From the NCBI GenBank assembly GCA_006352455.1, contig VANL01000037.1:1-64000 (forward strand): DNA of 64,000 nucleotides, read 5' to 3'. This document shows positions 44,768-56,833 of this stretch, piece by piece. Every line of letters starts with the position of its first letter. Position 1 is the stretch's first letter. This DNA comes from Brachionus sp. 'Tiscar' (Eukaryota; Rotifera; Eurotatoria; Ploima; Brachionidae). The notes below the pieces were generated by a model. That model made no database searches. It worked only from the letters and a program-made list of their open reading frames with translations, and had not been told where the DNA came from. Both the position numbers and the translations under genes were made by a program.

Positions 44768-45920
44768 TTTTTATTTGCAAAAGTTTAAATTATTAATAAA
44801 TATTTTTTTGAAAATTTCTAAATAATTAAATTTTAAGTTGACATTGAAAAAATCTTATAATCTCATTTATTTAAAGTATTCTAAATTAATTATGACATTT
44901 AATTAAGTTAAATTAAAATTTTTGAATTCATCATATAGTCTCATAAAGGCAAAATAAAAAAATGATAAAGATTTACTGGAAAATTATCAAAACGAAATAA
45001 AATTTATATTTTATGTACTGAAGCAACTTTGAAATGAATCTAAGCTTGAAAATAAAAATTTACTTAATTACCAAAATAAGGTGGTTAATTAAAATTTCCT
45101 AAACATTTATATACTGCAATTAACTTGTTTTCTAACTTATTTATTAAACAATCTTTTTCATTTAATTTACTCAAAAATATTTTTCAAAATTAAAATCTCT
45201 ATAACAAATTAAAACAAAATCAAAGAATGAGTTTTAAACAATTATTAAGAATTTTTACTCGAACAACTCGACATTGTTAAATTTTTAAATTGTCACCAAA
45301 TTGGTCTGCTCAGCTCAATGTTAAAATAAATGTAAGGTTGTCCAATTTGGTCCTAACAACTTAATATCAATGCAAAATTGAGTCAAATCCGCTTAATAAA
45401 TCAGTGTGCATAAAAGATAAATATATTAAAAAGAGTTAATTGGTAACCCACAGTTAAGAAACTTTTTAACACAGATCACTGTTTAACACAATTTTTTGTG
45501 CCTAACAGGAAATTAAAATATCATTATATTTATTTTTTTTATGACTTTTAAACACAGATTTTGATTTAAAAAAAAAAAAAAATTAAATAAATAAAGTTTT
45601 AAAGTCTTAAAGTAATTATTATTAAATCTGTTTAAATTTGGCTAAGCCATTTATCCGCTATTTTAGTCTACCTTTTTTTGGCCTATTTAAAGTCATCATT
45701 TTCCCACAATTTTTCCAAAGCCAAAATATGACTACAATATCCAAGTCTCACATACATTCACAAGTTTTCTTTTCACGATCAATTTTATAGCAATTATTAA
45801 AACGATACACATGTTTTCCAAATTATTTCAACTAGCCATAGATTCAGCAGCCTTTGAAGCTCTAGTCCTCGGGAAAGATCCGAGAAATGAGTCACTAAAT
45901 CAAAACTGAGTAAAATCTCG

Positions 45921-46020
45921 TTTATTTTATTTATTTATTTAATTAAATAGTTCTAGGGAATACCCCAGGCAGTTCAGAATGGATCCGAGTCCTTCTTATC
46001 AACCTAGCGATTGAATAATT
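45921..46020 (-). repeat. Retroposon 3' end with AAAT-type tail, copy B
   Basis: The better preserved partner of 23941-24020. On the minus strand the block with ACTCGGATCCATTCTGAACT and CCTGGGGTATTCCCTAG runs into a tail of AAAT units (TTTATTTATTTATTT on the plus strand). This layout fits the 3' end of a LINE or LINE-mobilised SINE. Confidence 0.6.
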
Positions 46021-46364
46021 TAATTAAAACATAAAAATAAATAAAAAATAAAAATGACTAAGAAAAAATAAGTGAAAATAAAAATTGACTAGTTTTTGGT
46101 GAAAAGAAATAATTGCATATTTATCTTCGGAAAATCTCGTTTAATTGTTGCATTAAATGACTCTATAGGATAGTAGAAAAAAACTTTGTTTAAAATTTTT
46201 TGAAATTATTAAAAAAACTCAAAGTTATGCTTATTGTGGTGAAAAGTTATTTTAAACAATACAAGAAAAAATCACATTATATATATTTGAATTGTGTCAA
46301 AAATTTTTGTTTTCTGTATTGAAAAGTTTTTGAGAGGGCTAATTAATGAATTTCTATTTTTTGG

Positions 46365-46795
46365 CTGTGGGTAACAGTGAGTTCACTGTGGGAGCCATCA
46401 AAAAAGACCTCAAATGGATAAACAGGTTAATTGTGTGATGGCTAATGTGAAAAGGATTTCAATGGTTAGACCTCATTTAGATTTCGCCATTAGCTCTTGG
46501 TGTCCTAACCATTTGAGTTTAAGAATGGAATAATCTTTAATTTAACAAGTCATTCTAAGACTCTGCAAAAACTGTCGATCAGGGTCGCATTTTTTTACAA
46601 AAAGAGCTGCAAATATATGGAAAGGATTACTGGAAGAGGTGGCTAGCGAAAAATTTATGCCTAAATATTTTTTAGTCGATATTGGATAAATGGATTGTGA
46701 AAAAAAAAGCGACTGTTTTAGTTCATTTGAGCTCTACTCGGATATTTTCCGAGCCGTGGTTCAACCTATTATTACTACTAATACTAATACTACTA
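46365..46795 (+). pseudogene. Degenerate LINE 3' fragment (end of RT ORF plus tail)
   Basis: Broken frames encode RPHLDFAISSWCPNHL and HFFTKRAANIWKGLLEEV. These correspond to the C-terminal RPHLEYA..VWSP and FFS.R....WN.LP..V blocks of non-LTR retrotransposon ORF2 proteins. Stops and frameshifts intervene. A small hairpin (CTCGG-ATATTTT-CCGAG) and an ATT/ACT-repeat tail close the element near 46795. Plus orientation, 5' truncated. Confidence 0.7.
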
Positions 46796-46985
46796 CTAAA
46801 GGCTTATTTTTTAATTTAATGTAAATTTTAATTAAAATATTATCATGATAGTATAATAGACAAAAAAATGTGTATTTTTTATTTTTTATTTATTGAAAAT
46901 TTTTATTAAATAATACAAGAAAAAATCACATTCTATATATTTGAATATTAAAAAACTAAACAGAAACAATATATTCAGTATTTAT

Positions 46986-49439
46986 CTAATTTATTTGAGA
47001 ATTGCTATTTGATCTTGTTTTGTAAGGATTACCGAATGATCTATTCTTAATCATACTTTTAATTAGTATCTAAATAAAAAAATAATTAGTAATTTTTCTT
47101 TTTCTTTGAATAATGAAACAAAATCGGCTACCAAAGTATCCAGTTTAGACAAGGTTCTAATGCTATTTTTGACTTCATCTTCTGTTACTGTTATTGGCTG
47201 AGATGACTCTAAATCCGAAAGAAGAGGACATGTATTATTTTTGGTGACCCATTTATGCTTCTAAAATAAATGATTATTTCAATCATAAAAATTTTTCAAC
47301 ACTCACTTTTATTCTATCAATAGTCAAGCGTTTAATTGGATCTTTATTCAGCAATTTAAGGATTAAATCTTTTAGCAATATACTTATTTCTATTCTGTTA
47401 ATGATTGAAAATTAATCTTTTATTATTTGTAAAATATTTTTAAAGGTACTCTTCTGGAAAGACTACATTTTTCATCAAAATTTTCGACCTTAAAGACGCA
47501 ATATTTTCATCTTGAAAGGGACACTATAAGCATAATATTAAAAATTTTTAATTCAAATCAACACCAAATTTTCTTACAATGCCGAACACAAACGAATAAA
47601 GTGTAATGCCCATGGCCCAAATATCAAGTGGTTTTCCTAGCCATGAAATACTGTTTTCAGTAATGGCTTCGGGTGGAAGAAAAGCCGGAGTACCCAATGA
47701 ATTTGAAATCAGTGCATCATCTCCATCAAACTCATTTGAAACACCAAAATCTGCTATTTTTATATGACCATCATCTCCCAGGAGCAAATTTGATGGTTTT
47801 ATGTCACGGTGAATAATTTTTTGGTAATGAACTAATTAAAAAAATTATAAGGTTCAATTTTAGATTCATAAAAATGATTTTACGATATTCAACGCCAAGG
47901 ACAAGATCTCGAAAATACTTCCAAGCATTGTCTTCAGGTAGCGGAATGTCGCATGGAATATCAAGTACACTTCCTTTTTCTACCAACTCAAAAACTAAGC
48001 ACAAATAATCCTGATTCGGATCATCTAGTACTTCTATTAACTTCACCACATTTGGATGGTCTAATTTTTTCAAAATAGCTATTTCTCTATAGACACGCTG
48101 AAGTGGTTGATTAATTTCCGACGAGGTTGTGGACTGTTGTCTACTAGGAGCTCTTCCTTAATTTAATATAAAAATAAAGTCTTTTGAAAAAAATAAGCAA
48201 TAAAAATATAATCACTGTATTGTTTTTTCCTAATAAAAATCAAATCAAATTTTTTCTTTTGATAGAATTTACTCAGGAAAAAAAAGAGTTTTGCTTTATT
48301 TAATTTCATAACAAAAAAACAACAATCATTAAATTAAACTAGTGTAAATAGAACTTCTGTCATTATCTTTCGTTTTAGTAAGAATAAAGCTTTTATGTTT
48401 TAAATGGGATTTAATCTAGAAATTTTGAATTATTATTAAATAAAAACTTGATTTAAGTTCAAAATAATTGAAATACATTTAAAAAAAAAACAAAAAATAT
48501 TAAAAGAATTTTTTTTTAATTCCAGAAAAAATTACTAAAATAAAAAATTTCAATTGAAATGCTTATGTCTGAATATAAATTGCTCAATATAAATATGCTG
48601 TGAACAAATAGAATAATATTAAAAACTTTGTCATTCCATGGAAATAGAAGAATTCTAAAAAATAATTTCTAATTAAAAAAAAATTTATCTATTTTCGAAA
48701 TTTTTTCTTTATTTTTTTATGATTTTCAAAGAAATATCGAAAAATAATCTTACTTAATAAGCATGCTCGTTTCATTAGTTTTTTTTTCGAAATCATTTTC
48801 ATTGCCTTAAAAATAAATATTTTTTAAATTTAACATCAATTTAAAATAAATTTAGATTCATACATAATTTCTATTATCTTCTTTATTATAGGCCAATTTG
48901 ACTATCCCGTACGATCCTTTACCAATTTCATCCTTTAGCTTATACTGATTTAATTGAGTATATCCTTGTGGATCCTCTATTAACGACATTGAAATGGTTT
49001 CTGTTAAAGCTTGATTTTTTTCAGGTTCGTTTTCTTTTTCTCTATTATCTTTTTGATTTAGATTTAGATTTAAATTGGTAAAATATGTGTTTATCGATCG
49101 AGTTCTTGTAAAATTTTCGAAATACAATGAATTTGTACTTGTTGAGATTATCGGTTTTCGATCAAAAGTAAACTGATCCGATACTTGGTCAAATATTCTA
49201 GCCGGCTTGATTAATTGTCTTCGTGAAGTCGGTGTCCAACTTGGTGAATTTCGAAATCCAATTTGTTTTGGATCTGTACGCCGTCCTCTTAGCGTTGTTT
49301 CAAATAATAATCCTGAATTTTTTGATGAACTTGAAGATTGACTATTAGCTCTGATTAAATAATTAGAATTTTTTTTTATTTTTTCATTTTGAGCTGATTG
49401 ATTGCTAAGTATGGGATTTATTAATGAACTATTAGGCAT
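46986..49439 (-). CDS. CAMKK: Calcium/calmodulin-dependent protein kinase kinase
   Basis: Ser/Thr kinase that phosphorylates the activation loops of CaMKI/IV and AMPK. Eight exons join in frame: 49439-48864, 48805-48754, 48156-47884, 47831-47578, 47523-47450, 47394-47307, 47260-47132, 47069-46986, giving 509 residues (human paralogues about 505 and 588). Disordered Ser-rich N-terminus; then LNQYKLKDEIGKGSYGIVKL (glycine loop), AMK (catalytic Lys), a short Arg/Ser insert (RRAPSRQQSTTSS) where the family has its Arg-Pro insert, and AILKKLDHPNVVKLIEVLDD. HRDIKPSN, ADFGVSNEF and GTPAFLPPEA complete the core. The C-terminal segment IKSMIKNRSFGNP matches the autoinhibitory/calmodulin-binding end. 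Kinase core is complete. CAMKK1 or CAMKK2 orthology cannot be resolved; a single ancestral gene is likely. Confidence 0.94.
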
Positions 49440-52400
49440 TGATTTTCTAAATTTCCAGCAAAGTCTACTTATTTTAAATTTTTATTTCTTAATGCCTGTC
49501 TGGATTGATGATTTTAATTTTTGATTTCATTAAAATAACAATAAATATAACTCCTATTTTTAGCTCTATTTGATTTTTTATCTAAAAAATTAAGATCCGT
49601 AAGACTCTTTAATAATTTTTAAAACAAGTTAGCACTTTTATCTCTTTTTATTTAGATAGATTTGTTATATATTTGAAAAATAAAATCCAATTTTATTAAA
49701 TAATTGCTTCCTAGATTAGTTTTTGAAAACAAATTAAACTACATAAAAAAAAAACTAACATAATAGATAAATCTTAATTATTTTTACAGCTAAAAATGAC
49801 GAGATTTTCATTTAAATAGAATTAGTTAAAAAAGAAGCTTTAATGCGCATATTAAAATTATTATTGCTAAAAAAAACTTATATTTAAATTTATTAATCGA
49901 TATTTAATGTAAAGATTTATCATAAAATAAATATTTGTTTTTATTTTTGTTTTTATCTTGTAAATACCTGAATATGATGAAATTTAATTCTTTTTCTAAA
50001 AACATCTTTGTCAGCTTTATCTGAAAATATCTAGGCTCGGATTGCTGTCTGAAATAAAGGAAACAATTGATTTTAACACCATTGTTGTTGTTGAAATAAA
50101 GATTTAGAAAATAATCTTTGGAAAAAAAGGAAATAACTCTCATTAATTATTGATTAAATTAAATTTAAACTTTAAGAATGCATTTATAAATAACAACTTT
50201 TTAATCTAGCTTTTTGACATAAAAATTAGATTTAAAAATGTTATAAACAAATTTTATTGGGATTTTTATTATTTTTAAGCGATACGCCTAATTAAAAACA
50301 TTCTGCAAAATAAAACAATGCTGCATATACCGCCTTATATAAAATAACTGTGGCATTATTGACCCTTAGCTTTTTGGTTTAATAAATTATTAAATTATCT
50401 TAATATATTGCTTTAAAAACAAAAAACAAAACCTAATTCAATTTTACAAGAAAAATAGACGAATCATAAAAAATATTGATTTTTTAATTAGCTAAGCTAA
50501 GCTAGCTCATTATAAATGGATTTTTAATTTATATTTTCGACACTGAAAAGGAACTGAGAAGAGCATTAGATTTTTATTGAAAGCTGTCAAATAAAACGCA
50601 CGGTCACAGTTTTTCAATTTTTTAGAATATTAATAATTATTTTCTTACTTTTTCTTTGAATATGTCAAAAATTTTTCATATCATAATGATAAATATATTT
50701 TTGCCAAAATTGAAAAATTTTACTTTTAAAAAATGAATGCTTAAAAATCAATAAAATATTATTTTATTAGAATATTAATAATCTAAGCACATTGATTAGA
50801 ATTCAGTCAACTTAAAAAGCCTTTTAAATTAAAAATCAAAAATCTTTAAGTTTAGTTTTAAGTAATTTTTTTATTGAAAAGATCTTATTTATCTTTTTAG
50901 ATATGCTCTTTGACTCAAATATATAAAAAAAAATAATTCTATCAATTAAATTTTAAAATTTCTCCTGTATTATTATTTATAAAAATAAAATAACATTAAA
51001 TTCCTTATTTTTATGGTTAAAGTGGCACGACACTTAACACTTTATGCACATTATTGAAATAAAATCTAATTATTTGTAAGTTGTTCAATTTTATTGAATT
51101 ATTTTTAGACTTAAGTCTATTAAAAATCGATAAAATAGAAAAAATTTTGACTTATTCTTTGTCATTTTATATTTCTTACTTAAAAAATGCATTCATCTTT
51201 TCTTAAATTAAATTAAATTAATTTTAGATTTAAGATAAATTGAAAAATGAAATTAAATATGCTCCAGAGAAACAATTTTACTTTTTGTATGCATTTATAT
51301 TTATCGTTTAAGTACGTTTATGCTTTCTGTTTATAAACGGCACTTTGGCAAATCTGCTCAATCAGTTAATAGAACTTTGAATCAAAATTAAATGAGTGAT
51401 TTATCTAAAACTGAATGCAAAAGAAGAAATTTATTTATTCAAAAGATTTAAACGGGATCGATTTTCTTAAGATAAATTACAATTTTTTTTTTGAATTATC
51501 CATTGTCTTAATGTTTTGCTAAACTTGTTTCATTAAAAAGCATTGTTGTTATGCATTTTAATCAATCCTCTTTAAAAAATAATGTTCTGTTTTCTTTTAA
51601 ATAGAGTTTTTCTTAAAATAAAAAAGAAAAACTTTTTATTGGATTCATAAAGAGAAAAAAATCGCATAATAAGTTTTTGATCTTTTCAAAATCAAAAAGA
51701 TTTCTCTGATTTTAATTTTAATCAATAATAAAAATCACTCAAATGCTTATTTTAATATTATTTATTTGTTTTCTGTACCGAGCTTTAGCTCCTTCAGATT
51801 AAAAAAAAATAAAGTAAAATAATCTAAAAATGAAAATATATACTGAAATTTATAATAACTATATAATGTTTTCAACAAAAAGATTAATTTCTAATTAGGA
51901 TTTTAGTATTGATGTGTGTCAAAAAAAATGATTCTAAATTGTCTTTAATAATTTTACAATTGAATAATTATTTTCATATTGAGTCATTATTAATGAACAA
52001 GTTTTGACAAAAATCATTATTTCTGGTAGTAACTCAAATTAATTTGAGAACGTGTCGAATCGTGTCTTTATTAAATAATTTTGGACCTTAACAATATTTG
52101 GTTCAATCAAAGATTGATTTATTGTTAAGATGAAGCTTATAAGTTATTTATTTGATTTAAAATAGGAATAGGATGAGATTTATTTTATCAAAATTCATTT
52201 TCGAACAACAATTTTTATCATTCTGAAAAAGTTAGATTCTTTGATTATCGGTCAATTTTATTCTATTTTAAACTTTATTTAGTGTTACTCACTTTCTGTT
52301 TTTATAGAAAGAACCTATTAATTTTCAAATCTCGAAAAGTCAAAAAAACTTCAACAAGAAGTAGATAAGCAAAGTAATCTCAAAAATTTTTATCCAAAAA

Positions 52401-52526
52401 AAATATTTAAATAATTAGTTAAAAAAAATTACTAAAAAAATAATTTTATAAAATATTGACTTTATTTTTATGTTTTGCTTTTTTATCTTTAAAGTAAAAA
52501 AATAAATTTAATTTACTGCACGCTAA
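49440..52526. other. AT-rich intergenic region
   Basis: About 3.1 kb upstream of CaMKK and downstream of STRAP. I see no convincing exon: the minus-strand open stretch at 49904-50143 is Asn/Lys/Phe/Tyr-rich as expected by chance. No inverted repeat or RNA gene was noticed. Confidence 0.4.
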
Positions 52527-53585
52527 TTACGAAACTGTATTTATGCTATTTGTTTCTTCTTGGTCAATTAGTTTCCATAGCCCATAAGTTTTTCCAATAG
52601 TGTTCTGCCACAAACGTAATGTTCCATCTTCTGAGCCACTTGCGTAAACTTCACCATCAGGAGAAAATTGTATACAATGCACTGGCCCAAAATGGCCTTT
52701 AAATGACTCTAAAAGAAAAAATAAAAAATTTTTTTTTTATCTTTTTATAAATACCTATTTCTGTTCCAGTTTCTATACTATATTTGTATAAAGTAAAATT
52801 TTCACTTCCACAAACAAATAAACTTTTATCTGGACTAATTGACACTGCGCTAATTACACTTGGAATCGAATAGGATTTTACTTTATCCATTTTATTCAAA
52901 TCGTAAATCTCAACAGAATTACCATGGGACAAAATCAACAATTGACCATCTCTAGATTGTTCAATGCTAGTTGGTATATCATCAAAAGTTAATAGAGTAG
53001 TTTGACTATTAGAAACTGTGTCCCAAACCCTTAGAGTTTTGTCATCAGAAATGCTAATTATTTTTTTACATCCGTCGACTAGAATACACTTTTTAATATT
53101 TGAATTATGTCCTGCGAAAACTTTCGGTTCTGTTGCATAATTTTCTAAGTCAAATAGTCTTAGATTTTTATCATTGCATCCGGTAACCAGATAATTGGAA
53201 TCTGAGGAAAAGTCAACACTTTTGACAATGTGCCGATGTGAAAACGAATGAATTTCGGCTCCAGACTTAGCATCCCATAATTTTCTTAAATAAAATGATA
53301 TTTTAAGTTGAAAAATTAAATTGACCCTTACGCAGTAAAATCTGCTGCTCCAGTGGCTGCACGCGTTGCTTCTTTATTTATTGTTGCACCCCAAACAGCG
53401 CCTTTGTGACCAACAAAGGTGCCAACCCAGTCTCCCGTGTCACCTTCTCTTAGCATCGGTAAACCATCTTTGCATGCACTAATTATAAAATAACTGTATG
53501 GAGTTATATCACTAAAACGTAAATCAACCACAGGGCGCGTGTGACCACTACATGTTATTGGAATTTGACGTAAATTTTTGGCCAT
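52527..53585 (-). CDS. STRAP: STRAP-type WD-repeat protein
   Basis: Seven-bladed WD40 protein of the serine-threonine kinase receptor-associated protein family. In animals it joins the SMN/Gemin complex (as UNRIP) and modulates TGF-beta signalling. Exons 53585-53332, 53284-52755 and 52708-52527 join in frame to 321 residues. The N-terminus LRQIPITCSGHTRPVVDLRF is near-identical to the family, followed by SACKDGLPMLREGDTGDWVG and GHKGAVWGA. Later blades show VDFSSDSNYLVTG, KIISISDDKTLRVWD and SPDGEVYASGSEDGTLRLW. It ends KTYGLWKLIDQEET. About 30 residues shorter than the human protein, mainly at the acidic C-terminus. Introns of 47 nt and 46 nt. Confidence 0.95.
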
Positions 53586-53698
53586 TTTAGCTGTTTAATT
53601 GAAATTTTAATATAAAAGAATTAAAATTTCAAAAATTTTTATAGACATGTCATAAATTAAGTCTTGATTATTTTATTTAAAAACTTTTAAAAACTAAA

Positions 53699-53830
53699 AA
53701 TAATGACTGATTGCCCTTTTCAGGGTTGTGCCTCAGTCATTTTTAGTATTATAGATCCGAGGATCTATTCCGTCCTTGTCAAGGGGAGTGCTAACCGTCT
53801 CTCCTTTCAATAGACACAGCATAAATATGA
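53699..53830 (-). repeat. Hairpin-rich GC island (possible SINE tail or small structured RNA)
   Basis: In very AT-rich surroundings this block has three nested self-complementary pieces: TGACTGA...TCAGTCA around 53703-53740, enclosing CCCT-GAAA-AGGG on the minus strand; the palindrome TAGATCCGAGGATCTA (about 53752-53767); and CCTTGTCAAGG near 53775. On the minus strand the hairpin is followed by a T/A-rich tail. It resembles the structured 3' end of a LINE/SINE, but no second copy lies in the window. A Pol II/III small RNA cannot be excluded. Confidence 0.4.
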
Positions 53831-54365
53831 AAAAAATTATATTTATATTGAATCCTAAAATATTTTAGCATATGGTAAGAAATTTTAATGATTAAAGCTG
53901 ACATCTTTTTATGTTAAAAATATAAAGGATTTAAATTTTTCTTGTTTAGCTTGCATTCTCAGTTTAACATAAAGCTTCTTTTCTTACCATAAACTCATTA
54001 GAAGCTGATACGATCTTGATTCCCATCATTGCTGGATTATGTAATATTTTCATTCTTGGTCTTATAAAACTTATCTCTTTTCTAGTTGCTTTGGTTCATT
54101 ATGCTTCATGATAGCTAAAAACTCACGGTTTACTAATTATCTTATCCAGTGATATGGACAAATATAATTCTATATCAAAGATGTTTCGAATTATACATTA
54201 TTTCCCGAGAATTCACTTCAACAAGTCCATTATAATTTTTAAAAAAAAATTAAATTGAAAAATTATTTTTACTAAGTTGGCTAAAAAAAGAAATTTACTA
54301 AACAATTTGTCTAATTAGCTTTAAAAAATGCTTTAAAATTCATATTTTAATTTCCCTTTACTTAA

Positions 54366-54529
54366 CACTAGAAAGCTTGACTGATTTATTACAAAAATCT
54401 CAAATAAAAATTTCAAGAATAATAAATAAAATTCATTTAAAAATTCATTAAAACTTAATATCTTTGAGATAATATTCAAGTTTAAATTTTTCATAAAGGG
54501 GTCTAAAAAAACCCTACGGCTTTCTAGTG
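54366..54529. mobile_element. piggyBac-like MITE, TTAA target site, copy 2
   Basis: A 164-bp relative of the element at 4966. It has TTAA on both flanks (54362-54365 and 54530-54533), ends CACTAGAAAGC and its reverse complement GCTTTCTAGTG. The interior is shared and collinear (for example TATCTTTGAGATAATATTCA). It has an internal deletion relative to copy 1, accounting for its smaller size. Confidence 0.85.
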
Positions 54530-55891
54530 TTAAATAAATTAATAATGTGTTAAATTATTTCTATTATCTGAAATTCTATCTGAATTCCCGAAATAAACTA
54601 ATAATTTTATTTTATTTTTTCATTTAACATTTTTCAAAAGAAGAAATAATTTTATTAGAAACTTAAAAAAAAAAATTTGTTTTATAATGAGATATATTTT
54701 GTTAAAATTTAAAATATTAAACTTCCAAAATCATTATATTTATAATGTATCAATTTAGATGTGATATTGTTTTTCATATTTAAAATTTTCAATTATGAAT
54801 TGTGTTTAAAAAAATTTTTCAAACAATTTTAGAAAAAATTTCAACTGTAAATTTTTTTTAAATTAATCTAAACAACGCAATAAAGCTTAAAAAAATAGAA
54901 AGATTTAAATAAATAATAACAATAACTTTTTTTTTTACTAAAAATAATTTTTAGGGTAAAGAAAAATTGTAACATAATATTTATTTTTTTAAATCAAGAA
55001 AATTGATATGAAGTTAGTTGTTAAATAAAAATTTTGTTTTATAGCTTTAAAAAAATTTGATTGATATTTTTTATTTCATTTACCTAATTAATTTTTTATG
55101 ATTGACAATAAATAAGTTTTAAGCTAATTTAAAATAAATAATATTACCCTCATGAAAGTTATCTCTTTTTCGTCCAGCCATACATTCATCATAACTTTAT
55201 TAAAAATATCGTGAAAGTCATTTAAAATATTCAAATTCGTCCATTTAGTTTACTTTTCAAATTAAATTTTCAATAAATTTTTATCTTCTTCTTTTTTCAA
55301 ATCTATAATTTCTATGAGCATAAGAACATAAATTTTTTTCTATAAAGTATTAATGTCATAAAAGTAAAGATCTATAATCTCATGTCAAATTCTCTTAAAT
55401 TCGTCGTTAAACAGTTTAATTTGTTTTATAAATTTCATTTTTTTAGTTTTTTTACCCTCAAAATTCTGATTCTGTAAGTTAATTAAATAAATTTCTTAAT
55501 GCCTCGAAGAGTTAATATTGACGCTCCAGCTTAAAAAAACTAATTAATTTAAAATACATTGAAAATAAAAGAAACATATTTTATTTATGATTGTTTGAAT
55601 TGGTAATTACTTAAAAAATTAAAATCTTCATTTAACATTTTTTCTCAAAATCAAAATATAATTTAGGTTAATTTTAGGTAAATTAAAAGCGTCTATCACA
55701 TTTTTTTAATATGCAAAAAATTTATTTAAATTAAAATAATATTTACAAAAAAAATTATTTATTACAAACACAAAACAAAACAAATATAAAGAGAACCTTT
55801 GTTCTCTTTAAAAAAAAAATGCTTGTAATTATGGCATGGACTCTTTGGGATTTTTGAGCATAAAAAACACAAAATATTTTATTTAATTTAA

Positions 55892-56680
55892 TTAAACAAG
55901 CTTTTCTTTTTCTAATTCGCTTAAAACAGCATAAAAATCATCACTGCATTGAACCAAAATGGGGGGAAATTTAACCTGGTTTTGAGAGGTTCTTTTTTTC
56001 GAATTGGCACTTAGTCTATTTTTTATGTATGGATTTTGGTAATCATTAGTTTGACTCGTTTTCAAAATTGGCTTCAAGCTTCCTGCAGAAATCGATGAGT
56101 TAAAAGATCCAGAAGCAAACTTGTTGAATGGTTCGAATTTAACTCCCTTTGGTTTAGATTGTTTACATTCGACTGGTTCTGTTTCGATTGGAGCCGCAAT
56201 AAACGAGCTACATCCGCTTGATAAGTTTAAACTATTTGTCGAGCCAAATCTTGCCCTGTTATTACTTGACTTTTTTTTTTCTTTTTCTTCCTCCACCGAG
56301 GCACTCTTCAAATATCTTAAATACTCATTTTTGTGAAAATGCTTCTCATAGCTATACCAGTTTAACTGCTTATGTCCACGTTTATTCTTGCTAGTCTTGG
56401 AATTTTCATTTAGCCAATCTAAATACATTTTGTATTTTTGTTTTATGTAAACCAGAGAGCCATCATGCTTGTACAAATCGAATTCATTGTTCGATTCTAT
56501 TGAGTCTCCAGTAATATTGGTTGATGAAGTCAAAAAAGATGAATAATCACTACTTAAAGCGATTGATTTGTTGTCGTCTTCCAAATCATTTTCGTCATTT
56601 CGTCGTCTATTAAGCTTATTTATTTGACGCTTGGACAATGGTTTGAAGTTTTTAAGGTCAGAATTGGAAAAGTTATTCAT
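55892..56680 (-). CDS. Unrecognised basic, Ser-rich protein (262 aa)
   Basis: Single exon from ATG at 56680 to TAA at 55892. The protein is soluble-looking, Lys/Ser/Asn-rich and largely disordered. A more ordered patch reads KQKYKMYLDWLNENSKTSKN and later YEKHFHKNEYLRYLKS. Pieces such as GSLKPILKTSQ and the C-terminal NQVKFPPILVQ could be short linear motifs (the latter loosely of the RVxF phosphatase-docking type). It ends CSDDFYAVLSELEKEKLV. No family recognised. Codon use and GC are like the recognised genes nearby, so I consider it real. Confidence 0.6.
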   Translation of the reverse strand: MNNFSNSDLKNFKPLSKRQINKLNRRRNDENDLEDDNKSIALSSDYSSFLTSSTNITGDSIESNNEFDLYKHDGSLVYIKQKYKMYLDWLNENSKTSKNKRGHKQLNWYSYEKHFHKNEYLRYLKSASVEEEKEKKKSSNNRARFGSTNSLNLSSGCSSFIAAPIETEPVECKQSKPKGVKFEPFNKFASGSFNSSISAGSLKPILKTSQTNDYQNPYIKNRLSANSKKRTSQNQVKFPPILVQCSDDFYAVLSELEKEKLV

Positions 56681-56833
56681 TCTAATTAAATTTTAATTTC
56701 TAAATTTCAATAAAAAAAATATTTTTATCTATACTTAAACAAAAATTTTCTCAAATAAACTAAAAAACAAAATAAAAATTCTTAAATTTCATCAACTAAT
56801 CTAAATTCGTGCAGTTAATTAAATACTACTTTT

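Larger units (their letters stand above)
44768..46985. other. Convergent intergenic region with LINE debris
   Basis: Between the coiled-coil gene and CaMKK, which end toward each other. It contains two retroposon fragments (45921-46020 minus, 46365-46795 plus). A palindromic CTCGG..CCGAG pair occurs near 45868-45885 and again near 46737-46754. The remainder is AT-rich without exons. Confidence 0.45.
53586..55891. other. Intergenic region with a structured island and a MITE
   Basis: Upstream of STRAP. It holds the GC-richer structured block at 53699-53830 and the piggyBac-like MITE at 54366-54529. A more balanced stretch at about 53940-54130 has no open frame on either strand that I could support. 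Confidence 0.4.

Noticed and set aside
49904..50143. Minus-strand 79-codon frame upstream of CaMKK
   Set aside because: Asn/Lys/Phe/Tyr-rich with no splice connection or motif; likely chance.
53699..53830. Spliced-leader RNA or spliceosomal snRNA gene
   Set aside because: No donor after a leader-like sequence, no Sm site of the AATTTTTGG type, and no match to remembered U1, U2, U4, U5 or U6 cores.
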